NCBI RefSeq assembly: GCF_030848805.1
Contig: NC_092366.1
Location: forward strand, 6,935,224 to 6,999,223
Source: Temnothorax longispinosus
Lineage: Eukaryota; Arthropoda; Insecta; Hymenoptera; Formicidae
Length of the DNA: 64,000 nt
Direction of reading: 5' to 3'
This document shows positions 24,601 through 38,875 of the stretch, in pieces. Positions within the stretch are counted from its first letter, which is position 1; every line of letters starts with the position of its first letter. A program made the translations under genes and the position numbers. Under the pieces are notes generated by a model, which ran no database searches, was not told the origin of the DNA, and saw nothing but the letters and a program-made list of their open reading frames with translations.

Positions 24601-27002
24601 ATCGCTTGACCGAAATTCCACGAGTGGAATACAGCCGCTGAAAAACGCGCGAGTTATTGTTTCCTCCGTGCACTGAATATTCTGCGCCCCGGCAAAGAGA
24701 AGAAACAAGCGGAAGCGAAAAAGGTTTCCCTCGTTCCCACGCGTGCGTTCGCGAAAGCGGAAAATATAACTCGGTTATATTGTCTCTCTCTCTCTTTCTC
24801 CTTTTTTCTTTCTTCTTTTCTCCCGGTGTCTGACGCGTCTCCTGGTGTGCGTGTCTTCCCTTTTTATTACTTACCCTCTCGCATCTCCTCTTGGGCAATT
24901 TTTGAGGAATTATAAAGTCTCCGCTTAAACGCGCCGCAGACAGGAATCGCGCGCGAAACTTTTAGCCGGGATTACCGTCGCGGCTGGACGGAATCGACCG
25001 TACTAATTAAATTTTGTCTCCCTTTAAAAAGAGTCACTTTGCACGTTTTTACGCCGTAATAAACACGCCAAAGATGATTTTCACGGTAAATTCACTAAAC
25101 GATGTACACGTGAACACGATAGAAGTGGAGAGTCTGATGTTTCCAAGTATATATAGAGCTTAATCTATGTGACAAAAGAACGATTATCGAACACCCTTTA
25201 TAATTTTGTTATGCTTTTTCTCGTTCGTGCTTTTTTCCCCCCGACCCCCGATAACGTTGCTCAACAAAATTGAATCTTTTTCTCTTACAAAGATGCCACA
25301 TTATTTTAATTCGATACGTATAATAGGCACTTTTTAAACTCCATATAACATTTACATAGTAATTTACATATAGTAAAAACTTGATATTATTGAAACTCGT
25401 ACAAAATGTATCGCAAGTAGCAGAACCGAATAAGCTGTCGAAACGCATGCACGTTGCATGTGCATGCACGTTCGTGAAGTTTCCATTTCGCAATTCAAAC
25501 GAATATTAATGGAGATATGTAGGGAGCTTGTCTGCCTCTCTCTCTCTCTCTCTCTCTCTCGATCTGCCTCTCGATACAAGCACCTCGATCGGACGTAACG
25601 CCGACGCTGCCGTAACTTCGTCCCCGAACTCCGGCAAAGTGCATTAACGAGATGAAACGGAATTCGCGAGAGGGGCGGTACATCCCCCGATTTGCCAGCG
25701 TATGTACGTGCCCTTCAAAGCCTCGAGTTCACTCTCTGTGTGTGACCCTTCTCTCGGCAAGAGAGGGAGAGAGAGATAGGGAGAAAGAGACGCGTTCGGC
25801 ATTCATGAAAGTACGACGAGAGAACATGTGAAGCAAGATAACGACGAATAAAGGCTGCCTTTCCGATGCTAATTTTTAAATGGGATAATAGATATCTCTC
25901 AGGGCGTTTGAGCGAGTCGACGAGCTTGCGAAACGTTACTTTCGATGTCTTCCCTGGGAGCTTTGCGTCCTGAATATTAATTCTAAAGTCGTATGCCGAC
26001 CCGTGGCACGAAGTACCAAAGTAGTCAGGTTTTACTGAGGTGATTATTGTCGTCAAGAACAATACAGAAGTTTTCTACCGCTGTGCCATTTAAATTAAAT
26101 TCTTCGCTTGAAAGATCGATTATTCCGCGGTCAATTTAATTTCCATAAACGATAAAAATATTTACTGAGACATTGGAAAAGTTAGAATTATTGTTAGATA
26201 TTTTATATTTTTACAATTTTTTATTGTAATTTATACTGATGTTTAATAGATTTAGTTTACGTAATCTAATACGCATAAAGATATTGTGTGCAAAATTTTT
26301 GAAAGAGTATAAATTGTATTTTATTAAATGTATTTATATTAAGTGCACAACTATATTAAGTGAATTTTATCTTCCGAGTTAATCACTCATCCTAGAAACG
26401 TTTGATTATTAATTCACGTCGCACGCTAAAACGTTGCGTTGCACTTTTTATTCTTCTCGTCAGCCTGTCCCATTTCTTTCTTTCTCTTGATGAAAAAGGC
26501 GCATCAACACGTTAACCGCGGAAGTCGGAAGATTTTTAATTTCAAATCGCTGTGTCTGTCAGCGTTTCATTCTGTTTCATTTGTCATCTCGCAATCACAA
26601 AAAACACGCCATGCTTAGATATTCACCTTCCCACGAGAGGCTTTTGCGAGTCGAGTATTAAATTCCTGTGAAAATGTTAGTTGACGTAGTACCACCTTGC
26701 GCTGTGATAAAAAAAGTGCAGCATTAATCGATAAATGCTCGTGCGCGCCAAGCAGAGTTTTTCTATTTCTTTTTTTTTAAGAAGGAGACTACTGCGTCAA
26801 GAGATTCGCCACGCGCATTCGAATTCTAATTGAATCCTAAGGAAGAGGATTTCTATAATTTAGCCAACTGAACTTATCCAATTATAAATATATCCTTATA
26901 TAAAATTCTTGATAGTAAAAACAGTTTCTTTTCCATTCAAACGATTTTACGCTGTTTACATTTTATTTTTTTCATTCTTCTATATGTATTGTCTGCAATT
27001 TC
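21690..27002. other. Non-genic stretch
   Basis: No gene is supported. It contains AT-rich sequence at 22140-22920, CpG-rich sequence at about 22960-23560, a CT microsatellite at 25535-25560 and a partly palindromic repeated gcatgcacgtt near 25446-25472. A 142-codon minus-strand frame at 24470-24898 is lysine/arginine-rich across a pyrimidine-rich tract and is not convincing. Confidence 0.5.
25535..25560. repeat. CT microsatellite
   Basis: About 13 uninterrupted CT units. It is a simple repeat, and frames across it read as arginine-glutamate or serine-leucine strings. Confidence 0.9.
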
Positions 27003-27004
27003 CA

Positions 27005-28112
27005 CACTGAGAAAAAAATTTACTAAAATAAAAAAATTTAGCTTAATTTTAGTAAATCGCGTGTTTGCATGCAACTGTGAACGCGTTTTTTTTAAATAAG
27101 AAACTTATTTACTTATTTAAAAAACATAATTCCCTTAATAAAGAAAATAATTTATTAATTATAACAAGTATTTACTGCAATACAGTCAATGATTATTGAA
27201 ATGTAATTTTTATTTTTTACTAATTAGTAATTTTTTAATTATATTTATTATTTTCAATAAAATGCATTTTCTTATTAAGTAAAAAATTCATAAACTTGAA
27301 GAAGTATTTTGTACAATATATAGTCAATATTTATAGAGATATGAATCTTATTTTTTATAAGTTAGCGATTTTCTAATAATATTTATTTAATTTAAGAAAA
27401 TAATTTTTCTATAAATTATTTTTACCTATATAAGTAAAAACTTTTTAAAAATTTTTTAAAACATATACTAAATTGGCATCCAAACGCCAAGAAATACTCT
27501 TGTAGAGAAGGGATTCTTCCACTTACGATAGTGGACTCTGTGGTTTTCGCCTCGCAGCGGGTCTGCTTATATATTATAGTTGGATATATTTTAAATTTGA
27601 GAAACGTTTCCCATCATACGCCATCTAGCAGCGTCGCGCGTTGTTACGAACTTATAGGATTCCGTCGAGTTAAAAATGCTTACAAATAAAATATTCCTTT
27701 CCTTTTTTGTCGAATATATTAACTTTATTTCAGTATACGTTTCCTCAAATGTAATAAATTGCACTAAAGAAAATATTTATTTCTTTAAAGTACACTATTT
27801 ATTATTTTTATAATTTTGGAAACGTGAATTTAAGCAAATATTTATTAAAGTGCCATTTCTAAAATTAAAAGATTCGGATTTAGTATTTTAAAAATTTATT
27901 TACTATATTTCAATAACTATTATACTGTAATATAGTAAACCTGAATTTGATTCAAGTAAATGTTTCAAGATGAAAACATTTTCTGATTTTAATGCTTCAG
28001 TTTACTATAATCAAATTAATAAGTTTTACAATTTAACATTATTTATTTAAATTAAGTAAATCTAATTTTAGTAAATATATTTACTAAAAATAAGCAAATT
28101 TTTTTTTCAGTG
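27005..28112. mobile_element. 1.1-kb AT-rich candidate transposon with CACTG ends
   Basis: The left end begins cactgagaaaaaaattta and the right end finishes aaatttttttttcagtg, inverted copies of one another, with further tttagtaaa/tttactaaa motifs inside both ends. The left terminus shares ttttagtaaat and tgcatgcaactgtga with the hairpin element at 11421-11644. The base pair flanking each end is CA (27003-27004 and 28113-28114), not the TA seen there, so the target duplication is uncertain. The body is very AT-rich, with a more balanced island near 27475-27660. No transposase frame is visible, so it is probably non-autonomous. Confidence 0.6.
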
Positions 28113-28114
28113 CA

Positions 28115-30778
28115 TGTATTGTGCCAAATGTTTGATTCGCTACAGTGGATCATGGCACATGAAATGCCCCATATTTCGAAGATTTCAATTTTGTGAAACA
28201 AGTCATGTAAAATAAATTTCTAATAATCAAGTTATCTTATTAAAGCAACGTGATTATTTTACAAAAATACGTTTTAGTTTGCGCAAAGTACTTGCATCTT
28301 TTACAGTAAATTTTTGCAAATAGAGAAATTTATATTATGCGCCACTCTATGATTTTAAATTCAGAGAAGGTAACATGATAATTTATAATATAAATTCCTT
28401 GCTTAGGAAACAGTCATATACATATTAACGTGAAAAGAAAAAATATATAATTATATTCCAAGTACTTTCTATCGCGATTACATTATTTAATGTAATTCGC
28501 GATTATATTACGTACATCAAAAAATATACATTACATTTTTTAAACCTAGAAATTTAATAAGATCTCAGATTTGAAACTGAAAACATATTTTTGTTTTCAC
28601 CTTTTTAACTTCCTATGTTTATTTGAAATGAAATTATAGAAATAGCTTATTATTCTGAGAAATGTAAAAAAAAACATTACAATTCAATATCCTTTATCTT
28701 TCTGCGTTTATTTTTTTTCTCCTTCGTTTCTCTACTCTACAGAATTCTGCCATTTTTTCCTCATAGCCTCAACGTAACGACGTATCATCAGTCGAATGTC
28801 TAACAATAAGTGGACTTCCCTAGTATATATATATCCTCGATAGAAAGTATACTCGGTACATAATTATGTGTATATACTGCAATTCTTCTCTTCGCCGGTA
28901 GTCGTCATTGTCTCGGCGACGAATTAAATTAACCACTTTCTTCGCTCTACGCTCGGCTTCCTTCGTTTTTCACTTCCGGGCACGGCATTCCGTGTCTGCG
29001 CGACGGTAGTGTGCACCGGACAGAAATCCGCTGCGACGGCATGCTTGTTAATTCGGCGATCCTTATTCCGGTGCTCCGTTGAACCGTGCCCGTGTCGACT
29101 CTTAATGGCTCCGCTGAAATATTCAATCGTCGGACGCACCGTGGAGAGCAGAGGCGAGATACTTGGCTCCTTCTTCCCGTTCTCCAGTCGTATAATTGTC
29201 TTTCGCAACTGCGCGCTGCGCCGGGCTTTTTACCTCGTCGTCACTCCTCCCGGAAAACGTTTTGCTCCCTTTGCTTTTCCGGTTACGGTTTTACCGTAGG
29301 TATTTTTTCGGGGACGCGTCTGCGAATTTCCCACGGGCGATAAACTTCTCTCGGGTCGATGCATTTGCTGTATCGGTATATATACTCGGGCGCAAAGTTC
29401 CTCCCTTGCTTCTTTCTGTGCTTTTGGAAACGGGTATTTTTACCGTTTCTTTCTTCCGGATTGCTCTGACTTACTTCTTCCGCCTCGCTTCGGAGCGATA
29501 TTGTTCTAGTCGAAACATAGAGTGTAAAACGGGAACGTTTATTTTTCTTCTACTTTTCGCATCGGGATCGTCATTCTTCTGGAAAGTCGGGAAAAATTAA
29601 GATATTTGTTTCTCTCTAGAAAGATCGGAGAAAATCTGAAAAACTTCACGAGTCATTGGAATTATGTGATTTTTCTTTATTTTAGATTTTAGATTAGCAT
29701 TTCTATTGGAAAGGAAATGAAATTTTCATTTTCTTGTTTCGCCTTTTTATTATTCTACATTTTAGCAAATTTATCACTTTATATGATTTTAATTAAATTG
29801 CAAAATGTGTACATTATTAATTTTTTTCTAACGTATACACGTGTAATATAAGAATGTATATATCGTATCATAACGTACAAAAAGAGACGTGGCGTGCAAA
29901 AAACTTTCTGTATTATGAATCCCCATTCACCTGCGCCTTTCCCATAATTCATACAAATGTTTTATGAAAGTATATAAAACTTGCAAAAAAAGGAGAGCGA
30001 AACTCGTGCTCAACGATCCAGATTTATGAAAAGATGGGAAGAGATACCTACTTGGATGCACCTTTGTTTCCTCTTAATTATGACCGCTATAATCGCTCTC
30101 TGACTCATCTCTCAACAAGGTTCTCTCTGTGTATAGTCTACCACTTCATTCGGCCAAGTTCTCCGACGCGAAACAATGGCGCGCGTTGTCCGGAAGTTAT
30201 CCCAGCGGCTTTGCACGGGAAGAAGAACTCGTGGGGACACGTTGCTTGCTTCGCTTGTCCGAGACAAGCTTTAGACCGACGACCGGCGATGACAATCCCC
30301 GGGGACGACGGCGGCTGGCCGTGCCAACGACCCAGTATTTTGCATACAAATAACTGCGGCTATGTCGCCATAGATTGCCCCCCGCGATCACTGAAGCGTG
30401 CGCCCTAACAAATTCTTCAATCTTGATCTAACGAATCGCTCAGGTACTTCTGTCACGAGGCAGAATTGGCAATAATGATCTAGGTAATTTCATGGGAGAA
30501 ATAGGATAAGAACTTGATTGGACGAGGAAATTGCGCTGCGATCTGATAATCCTAAAAATACTGTGATTTATTGGAATCGGAATGAAAAGGAGATCTGAAA
30601 AGATCCTCATAAATGTCGAAAAATATACGTATATGTAACGTATCGCCCAATTCACATATATCTTTCTTTAAAGTTTGATTAGTCAGATCTCTCATAAGTT
30701 GCATTACGTAATGCCTCGTAGAAATTACAAAATTTATGATTTCTAGAATCATCGAACCGTTCGAAGATCAATTCTACT
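28115..30778. other. Non-genic stretch
   Basis: AT-rich to about 28,860, then more GC-rich from 28,900 to 29,600 and 30,030 to 30,400. Overlapping open frames of up to 134 codons at 29009-29600 and 124 codons at 30034-30408 match no family I recognise. I see no splice or promoter signal strong enough to call a gene. Confidence 0.5.
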
Positions 30779-30967
30779 AAGGGGCTTCACACGCGAATTG
30801 CTGTAGTCGTAACGTGAAATGTACCGTAAGAGAGAATTGACCAATCACATTAAGTATTTTCGAACCGTAAGGCTCTGTCACATTTTCGAGTAGACACGAT
30901 TGTAACTGGTCAATTCTTACGATATGTCTCACGTTACGTCTATAACAATTCGTGTGTGAAGGCCTTT
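30779..30967. mobile_element. Small MITE with about 70-bp imperfect inverted repeats
   Basis: The ends, about 30779-30848 and 30900-30967, are inverted copies sharing cttcacac, cgaatt, gtaacgtga, cgtaag and aattgacca in order, at roughly 75-80 percent identity. Only about 50 bases separate them, so the 189-bp element is mostly terminal repeat. No clear target duplication was found, so the superfamily is not assigned. The degree of divergence suggests an old insertion. Confidence 0.7.
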
Positions 30968-33900
30968 AGACTGACTTAAGGACGAACGAATTAAACGATT
31001 TTTTTACAAACAGTTTCCGAACACTCGATTTGCTCTGTTTTTCTTTTTTGGAAATCGATCAAGCTTCGGTCTTAATGGCAATAGTCGCTTTTCAATTCGG
31101 AGAGATTCACAAGAAGAAGGAACAGAAGTGTTCCTCTTCTTCTAGAAAGGAAGAAAGGCGGTAGAGAGGGATTACTCCCCCTGGGAAATCAGTAGACACT
31201 ATCTTTGTGAATTCTACCTAGATTCTTTTTAGAAAATTCCTTCGGACAGGACTAAGGATAAGAACCCCGTATAAAACTCTACCTCACATTATGTCTAGCA
31301 AAAACATTTTTCTCCGTTTTTTCCATTCTCCTTGATCTTCTTAAACCATATGTATACCGTTGATTTTTATCTTTCTTATCTTTTGACCATTTATTTCACA
31401 ATCTTTAAGCTGAGATATACGTGCATCCACATTCCAACTTTTTATCTCCATATATAAATATACATCGCGTGAGCCTCACTAATTTTAGAAAAACATTTTC
31501 TAAAAACGTGTATGTGCGTTTTACACATTTTGAGAAAAATCTTTTTTTTTTTTTCTCGATCCAAAAATAATTGAAGAATCATTTTACTATAAAGATTCAT
31601 TTTTCAGTTTCAATCATATCCTTTATAATCTCAAAAAGGCATTTTATTACAAAAAAATTTTATCCGATGGGAAAATATAATTTACAAGAACGCGCCTTCT
31701 CTTTGTGAGGTTCCAACGCGGCGACGATTTCGAATTCACCAGATGGAAATTTCAGTGGTGTTATCAAAATGGAAGCGGAACCAGTCGCGCTTTTTTCACG
31801 ACCTTTGTTCGCAAATGCAGCTGGAATATCGCGTGATTTTGCAACTAATTTCCTGTGTCGAGATATTCACGCGTGTCAGTCGTGCCCCGTGACGCGTTGA
31901 AACCGGGCTAAGTAAGTCTCTCGAAAGAGCTCCACGTAGGAGTCTGTTTTCTTTTCGACGCGCTGGCGCGGAGCCTCGACGCTTGTTGGCGCCCGTCGTC
32001 GCGAAATTTCCGTCGATTTAAGGAAACAAACCGTAAAAGCCCATGCACACAACATCGTACGCCACGGATATATATACAGCGACGAAACCGAGCATACGGC
32101 ACGCCTAGTCCTGCTGCGGTACGTTGACATTTTAATTACATCGCTGGCGCAAACGCGGACAGCGGGATGCACGACCACATTTTCCGTGACTCGCGCAGAT
32201 TGGTCCCGTTTGCATTTCGACTACCGTAGTTATTCGAGTTTCCACCAACGTTCACACTACAGTTACTTGTAACGAATTTGGTATCTGACATCGTCGGTAG
32301 CCAAGAGTTTGGATATTTTCAGTTACGTGCAGGATGACAATTAGGGAATTGCTGAAATATCCTTCTTGCAATATGTGCTAATGAAAATAATGTGTTTTTT
32401 TTTTCTACAAACAGAAATTGTGTTTAATTCATTCTGTCCATTCAATTATAAAATAACAGCTTCGTTTCAGCATCTTTCCGTTATTAAAAGTATACATACT
32501 GCACTTTAGCATTTTGAGTTTGTAAGAATGAATGTTGCAACATCGTTATAGAATCGCTATTACTTCGGTTCACAATCTCCTCGAGATCTCTCGTTCCTCT
32601 TGCGGTCACGATTTGCATTGCGACAAGATCTCAGCTCTTTCCAATTTACGGAACGATTATTATCTCGGACAGATGAAAAACGGGGTACTAGGAACCTCCG
32701 GCCAATTATGAAATTCGATCTTAGCTCGTCGTTCGTATTTAACACGGAGGAGGAAGCTCTAACTTCGCCGGGAGAGTCAGGCTCGAAAAATACGAGGCCA
32801 CCGTTAATTAGCGGATGCACCGCGCGGCAGATGCGAGTAAGTTTAACGAGCGGCGTTCAATTAGGAAGTTTGCCGTCGGCAACTATGATCGACGTACTTC
32901 GCGCCTCGTAATTGCCAAATTCGACCTCCCCATTATCGTTATGATCATTGTAACGGAAATATAGTCGCGTTAACGGCACCCGCGCTTTTCGGTGGTCTGC
33001 ATTCCGGGCCATTTCGGTCTCAAATTGATTCGAATTATTGGGTCGTTACAGAAAAAACATCGTCGGTTTTATCTTCAATGCCTCTCAGGTAATGTTCCAG
33101 GGAACAGAATATATATGTAATTAAAATACTAATAATGTTTTTCACATTTTTCAAAAAACAAGAAGCTGTTTTTATAATCTTTCGCTTTGACCAGAACCAA
33201 AAGAAAATTAGAGGAGAGATTTAAAAATAAAACATGTGTTCCGTAAAATTTTCGGCATCGACATTCGTATGCAGTCGATAATTGTAATCGAGGACGAATG
33301 TTAAATATTTTGTCTTTATTTTAAGTTGACCAGTGTTACGCAACAATAGTCTGACACAATGATCGATCTCCGCCATTTGGAGTACTCTATAAACATTCGA
33401 GCAATGTAGTTTGCCGGGTGTAATCATTCACCGTTTCGAGCGTTGGGAAAAATACAAGCTTCTCGTAAATCACAGTGTCGAGTGCACCCTCGATACAGGG
33501 CTGCAAGGGGTTAACTTTCCTCTAAACATTCACAGATTCTTTCAAAATTTTAACTCATACTCTCACCTACTTTCGCCCTTAAATATCGAACCTTCGAAGC
33601 GTTGGATAATCCAGCTTGTAAATCCTCCTAAGGGAACAGAACTCTCTCGCTGCAGATCCTAAGAATGCTCTCTCTAAAAATCTATAAAAAAAATATATTG
33701 AAAAAATACCTATTGAAAAATTGTATTGTTTTTTTTTATCCGTAGAATATTTTAGTTGAAAAAGTTAATAAAATTTAAAACGCAAACTTTAATATAAAAT
33801 TTTATGCAAGTTGCGTTAAAACTTCTTGATATTATAAAGATTAAACGCGATATGCTTTCGAATAAGTTCATGAGTTAGTAATGCGAAGATCGAAGCAGCG

Positions 33901-36900
33901 TCTACACTGATATTGTCTCTTCTTGGAGAAAAAGCTTTCGATCCAGGCGTGCCTGAGGGAGTCCCACGTGCCCGTATAATTCCCCATTTTCGTATGGGAG
34001 CGCAAAGTTTCGTCGGAATATTTACGAGACCGCACGGTGCATTAATGGTGGCGTGGAAGATAACGCGCGTACTTCGATATTTTATCCCGTCGACCAGCGT
34101 TTTTGCGATAACCGAGAAAAATGTGTGCGCAACATTTCGCGTAAATAACCGTTATTGTAAATCGTCGATGTAACGATTGCACTATGTACACACTTTTCAC
34201 TTTACACTTTGACATTTTACATTACTTTATATATTTAATACCTGCTGTTATTTTTTTATATTTTTTTATATGTTTATTACATATATTACATTCTTATATT
34301 GCAACGGTTGCATCAATTTAGATTTGCACAATTATAAGGTAGATAATGGTGGATGGAATCATTTTCTGCGAGATATCAAATATACGTGATTTTATTTGGA
34401 CTTGTTTCATTAACGCAGACTTTGAGACATTATTTCGTTTTTTATTCAAAAATGTCTTTTTTTACCGACCCTTTTTTCGATTATTTATTATGTAATCACC
34501 ATTAGTCGCTAATTTCATTATCCGGTAATCACACTCAGCACTTATTAACTCGATTACATTTTCGCCAACTTTGTTCCCTAATTTATCGTAGCTTACCTCA
34601 TATACTTGAAATAATAATATTAGCCTGAATAATATTAGCGATCTTCGTCAATATTTACCTGTTATCTACTATCTGAGAAAACTCAGAAAATCTCCAAATC
34701 ACTTTGTTACCTAATCTATGAATTTGTGTTACGCTCAAAAAGAAAATACATTCGAGAATTAAATTATTAATGAATATAATAGTACATCATTAATGGTTGA
34801 ATTTTATAATATGTATATTGCAAACTGTTATAAAATCCAGAAATTAAATTATTTTATTAATGTGCTCCAGTGGAACGGAATAAAAGATAACTCACTGTAA
34901 AATGAATGCTATAAAGAATAAAAAATATGACAGAAAAAGCAGAATGACAAAAATTATTTTTAAAAAGTCTATATATTAAAAATAAATTACATGATATTCT
35001 ATTTCAAAATGTGTAGTGATCCAAATGACTTGGCAAAATTAAATAAAAATTTTCCTCATCATTGGATTCTTCATAAAAAAATAACGGGGCAAAGAGAGAG
35101 AGTTCTGTTACATTTTCTTGTATCTTCTATCACATGCAGTGACTATTTTATAGGGTGCTTACCGTGAGACATAGTCTGGTCAACCCACTGTAACATTAAG
35201 ATTTTATCTACCCGCCTAATAATTTCTTAGCACGGTGCTTCTTGGTGTAGAATAAGTAGAAATGCTCTTATAGCGTTCTACCTATATCATCTGCAATATC
35301 AATTCACGTAATCCATATTATGTACTGACTCAACTGACTCATGTCTTTTCTATAGAATCACGGATCTTGGAATAAGTAGAAAAGACATGAAAGAACAACG
35401 GCAAGAATAAACGAAGGAAGAAAAGAGAGGCGTAGGAAGTGAAAGAAAAGTGTAGAATGCAAAGCTACAGAAAGTAGAAAAGAAATTGTGTATATTTATC
35501 CGCGCAAATTGTCGTGGGGTCCGAGAAAAGGCGGCGGAGACCGCGCTATCAATCTGTTCGAAGGAGGTAATATACGCGCCCGAATAAGGTTCCGTAGGAG
35601 GGATGAGGAAATCCCGGTGCGAAATCCGATTCGCATCGGTTGCGGAGGGGAGGCCGGCGGCATTCTTCTGGAAAATTGCGGGAGATCCGGGAATATTCGT
35701 GCCGCCTTTATCGCCGCGCTCATAGCGGCGAACATTCGTTCCCTCCCCCTTGCTAACGCGAGAGCGGAAAGTTATATACGCGCGCGCGGCTAACGCGGAA
35801 GGAAGCTATTTAGAGATATGTCGAGAGAAGATTTTCCCCCTCTCACCTGACTTCTTCCTTCTTCCTCCACGGTCTTACGTTCCTCGCATTGTCTTAGCGT
35901 TATTTCGAATGCGCCGCGAGTATTCGCCGAGCTTTCTCGCTTTAATCCAGCTTTTGTCAACCGCGTCTTTCCTTGCTCGAATCTCCTGGAAATTTCACCC
36001 TTTCCGAGTATTTTGTCTGTCTCCGTGATCGAAGTATCACGTAGATTCGCGACTGGACGAATTTTAACTGTATTTAATTATTCTAACCGTATTAATTGCA
36101 TTGAAATGTCTGGGTCTGTGTGCGCGCAGACCCGAGAATTTTACGTTGGGTCATTATCAGTTCCTGCACGCGGGGAAGGCGCAGCGGAACTGAATTCGTA
36201 ACGAAATTGTTCATTAACATGTACGATGTAAAACCCCGACGCGGAAGCATTAACGTGTCCTCGTACATAACCGACGACGTAGGTTCGCGGGGACGGAAAT
36301 CGCGGCGGCCGCAAATTGGATTATCGGACTTTCGAGCGACGCGCCCTGATAAAAACGGGCCGAAACGTGTCCCGAAGGACCGAGAAAGATTATCGACATT
36401 TGGTCGGTCGACGACACGCGCGGCAAGGGAAGGAAAAGGGCAGCGTACGAATTTTTTTGTTTTTATTTCCCCTGTTTTTTTTTTCTTTCTTTTCCGTCCG
36501 CCATGTGGGAACTGGAAACAACGGCGACGCCGCAATTTCACGCTGTAAAGCTGTAACTTTGAAAGTAACTTTTTCGTTAGACGAACTGGCGCTGTAACGA
36601 AATTGCTGGATGAACTCGTTGAAAAATTCGCGTCGCGACGCGACGTGACGAGTCGTACAAAATTGAAGTTGAAAGGCCAAGTTTCGGAACTTATGGGATA
36701 TAATGGAATACGTATCGCGAGAAGAATTTTTAAAATGTCCATGGTTTTGCTAATTTATTGCATTTTCGCATTACGTTTTTGTTATTTTCTTACCTATGTA
36801 TTTTACTTCATCGATTCATTTGTTTCCAAAAAATGCGGCTTAATGATCGGAGTTGCACCAAGATATTGGATACCACAAACTGCCTTTACAATCGTATCCG

Positions 36901-38434
36901 ATTTTTATTAAAAAAATACTAGCAGAATATTACATCGTTGAACATTTGCTACGACTTAAAAAATTATTTTTGCACAAACTGCGGCATGATTTGCAAATCC
37001 CGTTACGTCGTTCACGTGATTTGTAGTCTGATTATCAAGAGGGATGTTCCCTATATAAGAGCAAACGAGGAAACTGATACTTTCGAAATGCGATATTTTA
37101 CGTGCAACAGTCCGATATATCGTAGCGACGGGAATATCGGAACTGGTGTACGATTTCGACGAGTTTAATTATCGACGTAGTGCAAATCTACGGGGAAATA
37201 AACCTTACAGCTGCATCGCCGCTGTTTTAATTTTCGCTTGAAAGACACTCTCCTGGTTGTCGGAGAAATTACAGCAGTTTCAATCCTTAGCTCGCGGGTA
37301 CTTTCATTACAATGCAAACGCGCGGCCGGAAAGTAGTAAGTCCCGCATAACTCTGCGCGCCGTGTTACCGGCATGGCCGTATTACATCGCGATCGGTCCC
37401 CGTTTCTCGTTTGGTTCATTTTGGTTCATTTCAACGACGTCCGTGCGGGACATTGTAATCACGACGAAACAAACGGTCGCGTAATTAATTTAGCTATATA
37501 CGACTCCGTCGTCGCCGCCGGCGGAATCGAGCTCGGAATTAATAATCGACAAATGGCACGGCGCCGCGCGCCGCGATAAGAGGCGCGTTAAAAACTGCAT
37601 CTGCCGCGATATGAATCATATCATATGATCGTGTTCTCCAATGCGACACGGCCTCGGGGGTCGCCGAATACAAAACAGCGCGTGTGTCCCACGCATCTCG
37701 CTGGTCGCAGCCCGATAGAAAAGTTGGATGTCCGACAGAAAAATTGATTTAAAAAACGCTGGGTAGTTCGACGGCGAATGTTCCGTTGCCGAAAGACTCA
37801 ACGAGAACCTATAAAGCGGTGCGAAACCGTCTCTCGCAGCTCCGTTCTCGCGAATCCATCACGCGTATAGACACGACGGCAAACTCGACGCTAATTGAAT
37901 CGTGAAGCTTTTCTCCTAATAAGAAGCCCAAATACATTAGCATCCAATCCCGGTGGTACGTGGTCGGGGAAATAATTGGCGTGCGATTCCATTTCTCTCC
38001 TCCGACGATCGATCCGACGTTACATTCTAAGGAGATGAAGTTGCGGCATCGATCCGTGTATACGCAACGTGTACATATTTCGGTTGGTCTTAATTACACT
38101 TTCATTCATATATTATACATTATTTTTATATGTATACTTATGTATAATCCATATAGCCTGCGAAGAAATCAATTTTAATTGACAATTTTCAATTAATAAT
38201 AAATTCACATAATATCAAATTGAATCTGAATTAATTCGCCGGATCTATTTTTTGACTTTATTTCATTGTTGTTCTACACCAGGAGCTAAGCGGGAATTAC
38301 ATTTTAGAGAGACGAACAAAGTCTCGGACTATCGATGCGGTTTGCGGAAAGCTTTGCAGAGAGAAAGACCAAATTAATCGCCGGAACCGAAAAAAAGGAG
38401 GGGAAAAAACCGACCAAATACATTGCTGTGCATC
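30968..38434. other. Non-genic stretch with overlapping chance frames
   Basis: No gene is supported. AT-rich sequence occupies about 33660-33860 and 34190-35080. A purine-rich segment lies at 35385-35480 beside a stem-loop at 35340-35389. CpG-rich sequence occurs at 31880-32170, 35500-35780 and 36200-36660. The last contains a 216-codon minus-strand frame (36092-36742) overlapped by 142- and 93-codon plus-strand frames, with no domain recognised on either strand. Confidence 0.5.
35340..35389. other. Stem-loop with 13-bp perfect stem
   Basis: catgtcttttcta (35340-35352) is the exact reverse complement of tagaaaagacatg (35377-35389), with a 24-base spacer. The motif ataagtagaaa in the right arm also occurs at about 35258, so part of the arm is locally duplicated. 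Function is unknown. Confidence 0.6.
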
Positions 38435-38875
38435 TAGTCCAGTCATTTGGTCGTAAAAGAAGAGGTTACCTGGAAAGTTTCCGGGAGTTTTGAAAATTGG
38501 TAATTTTATATATTTCGATGTGCTCTTTCCGAATTTCAACTTTGCCACCTCGTATCTTTGCCGCTCGTGCCGCCATATTGGAAAAATGACGCCTAAAAGC
38601 GGTTTTTTGACAATATCTCCTTTCCGACTCATTCCACGATAAAAAACATTTATATACAAAATAAAACTAGAGAAAATTTCCTACAATTTATGTAATAACC
38701 TTTTTTTTCGTAAAATTAATAGTTTTGGCATACGAGCGCCGCAAAGTGTAGTTCAACACGCGTTTTGGCCTAAAAACTCATTTCCACACCACCTTGAGGT
38801 AGAGTAAGCGGCGCGTTTTTTTTACCGTGGTATCCCCAGTAGGCCTAGTCCACATGCAATTCACTATTCTAAAAT

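Noticed and set aside
36092..36742. A 216-codon minus-strand open frame, the longest in the window
   Set aside because: It lies in CpG-rich sequence with overlapping frames on the opposite strand, has a low-complexity Lys/Phe stretch over a poly-T tract, and shows no recognisable domain. Stop codons are rarer in such composition.
38297..38659. A 120-codon minus-strand frame at the left end of the giant palindrome
   Set aside because: It runs across the element boundary into unrelated flanking sequence, and its inner part is simply the arm also read in other frames in the right copy. Not a gene.
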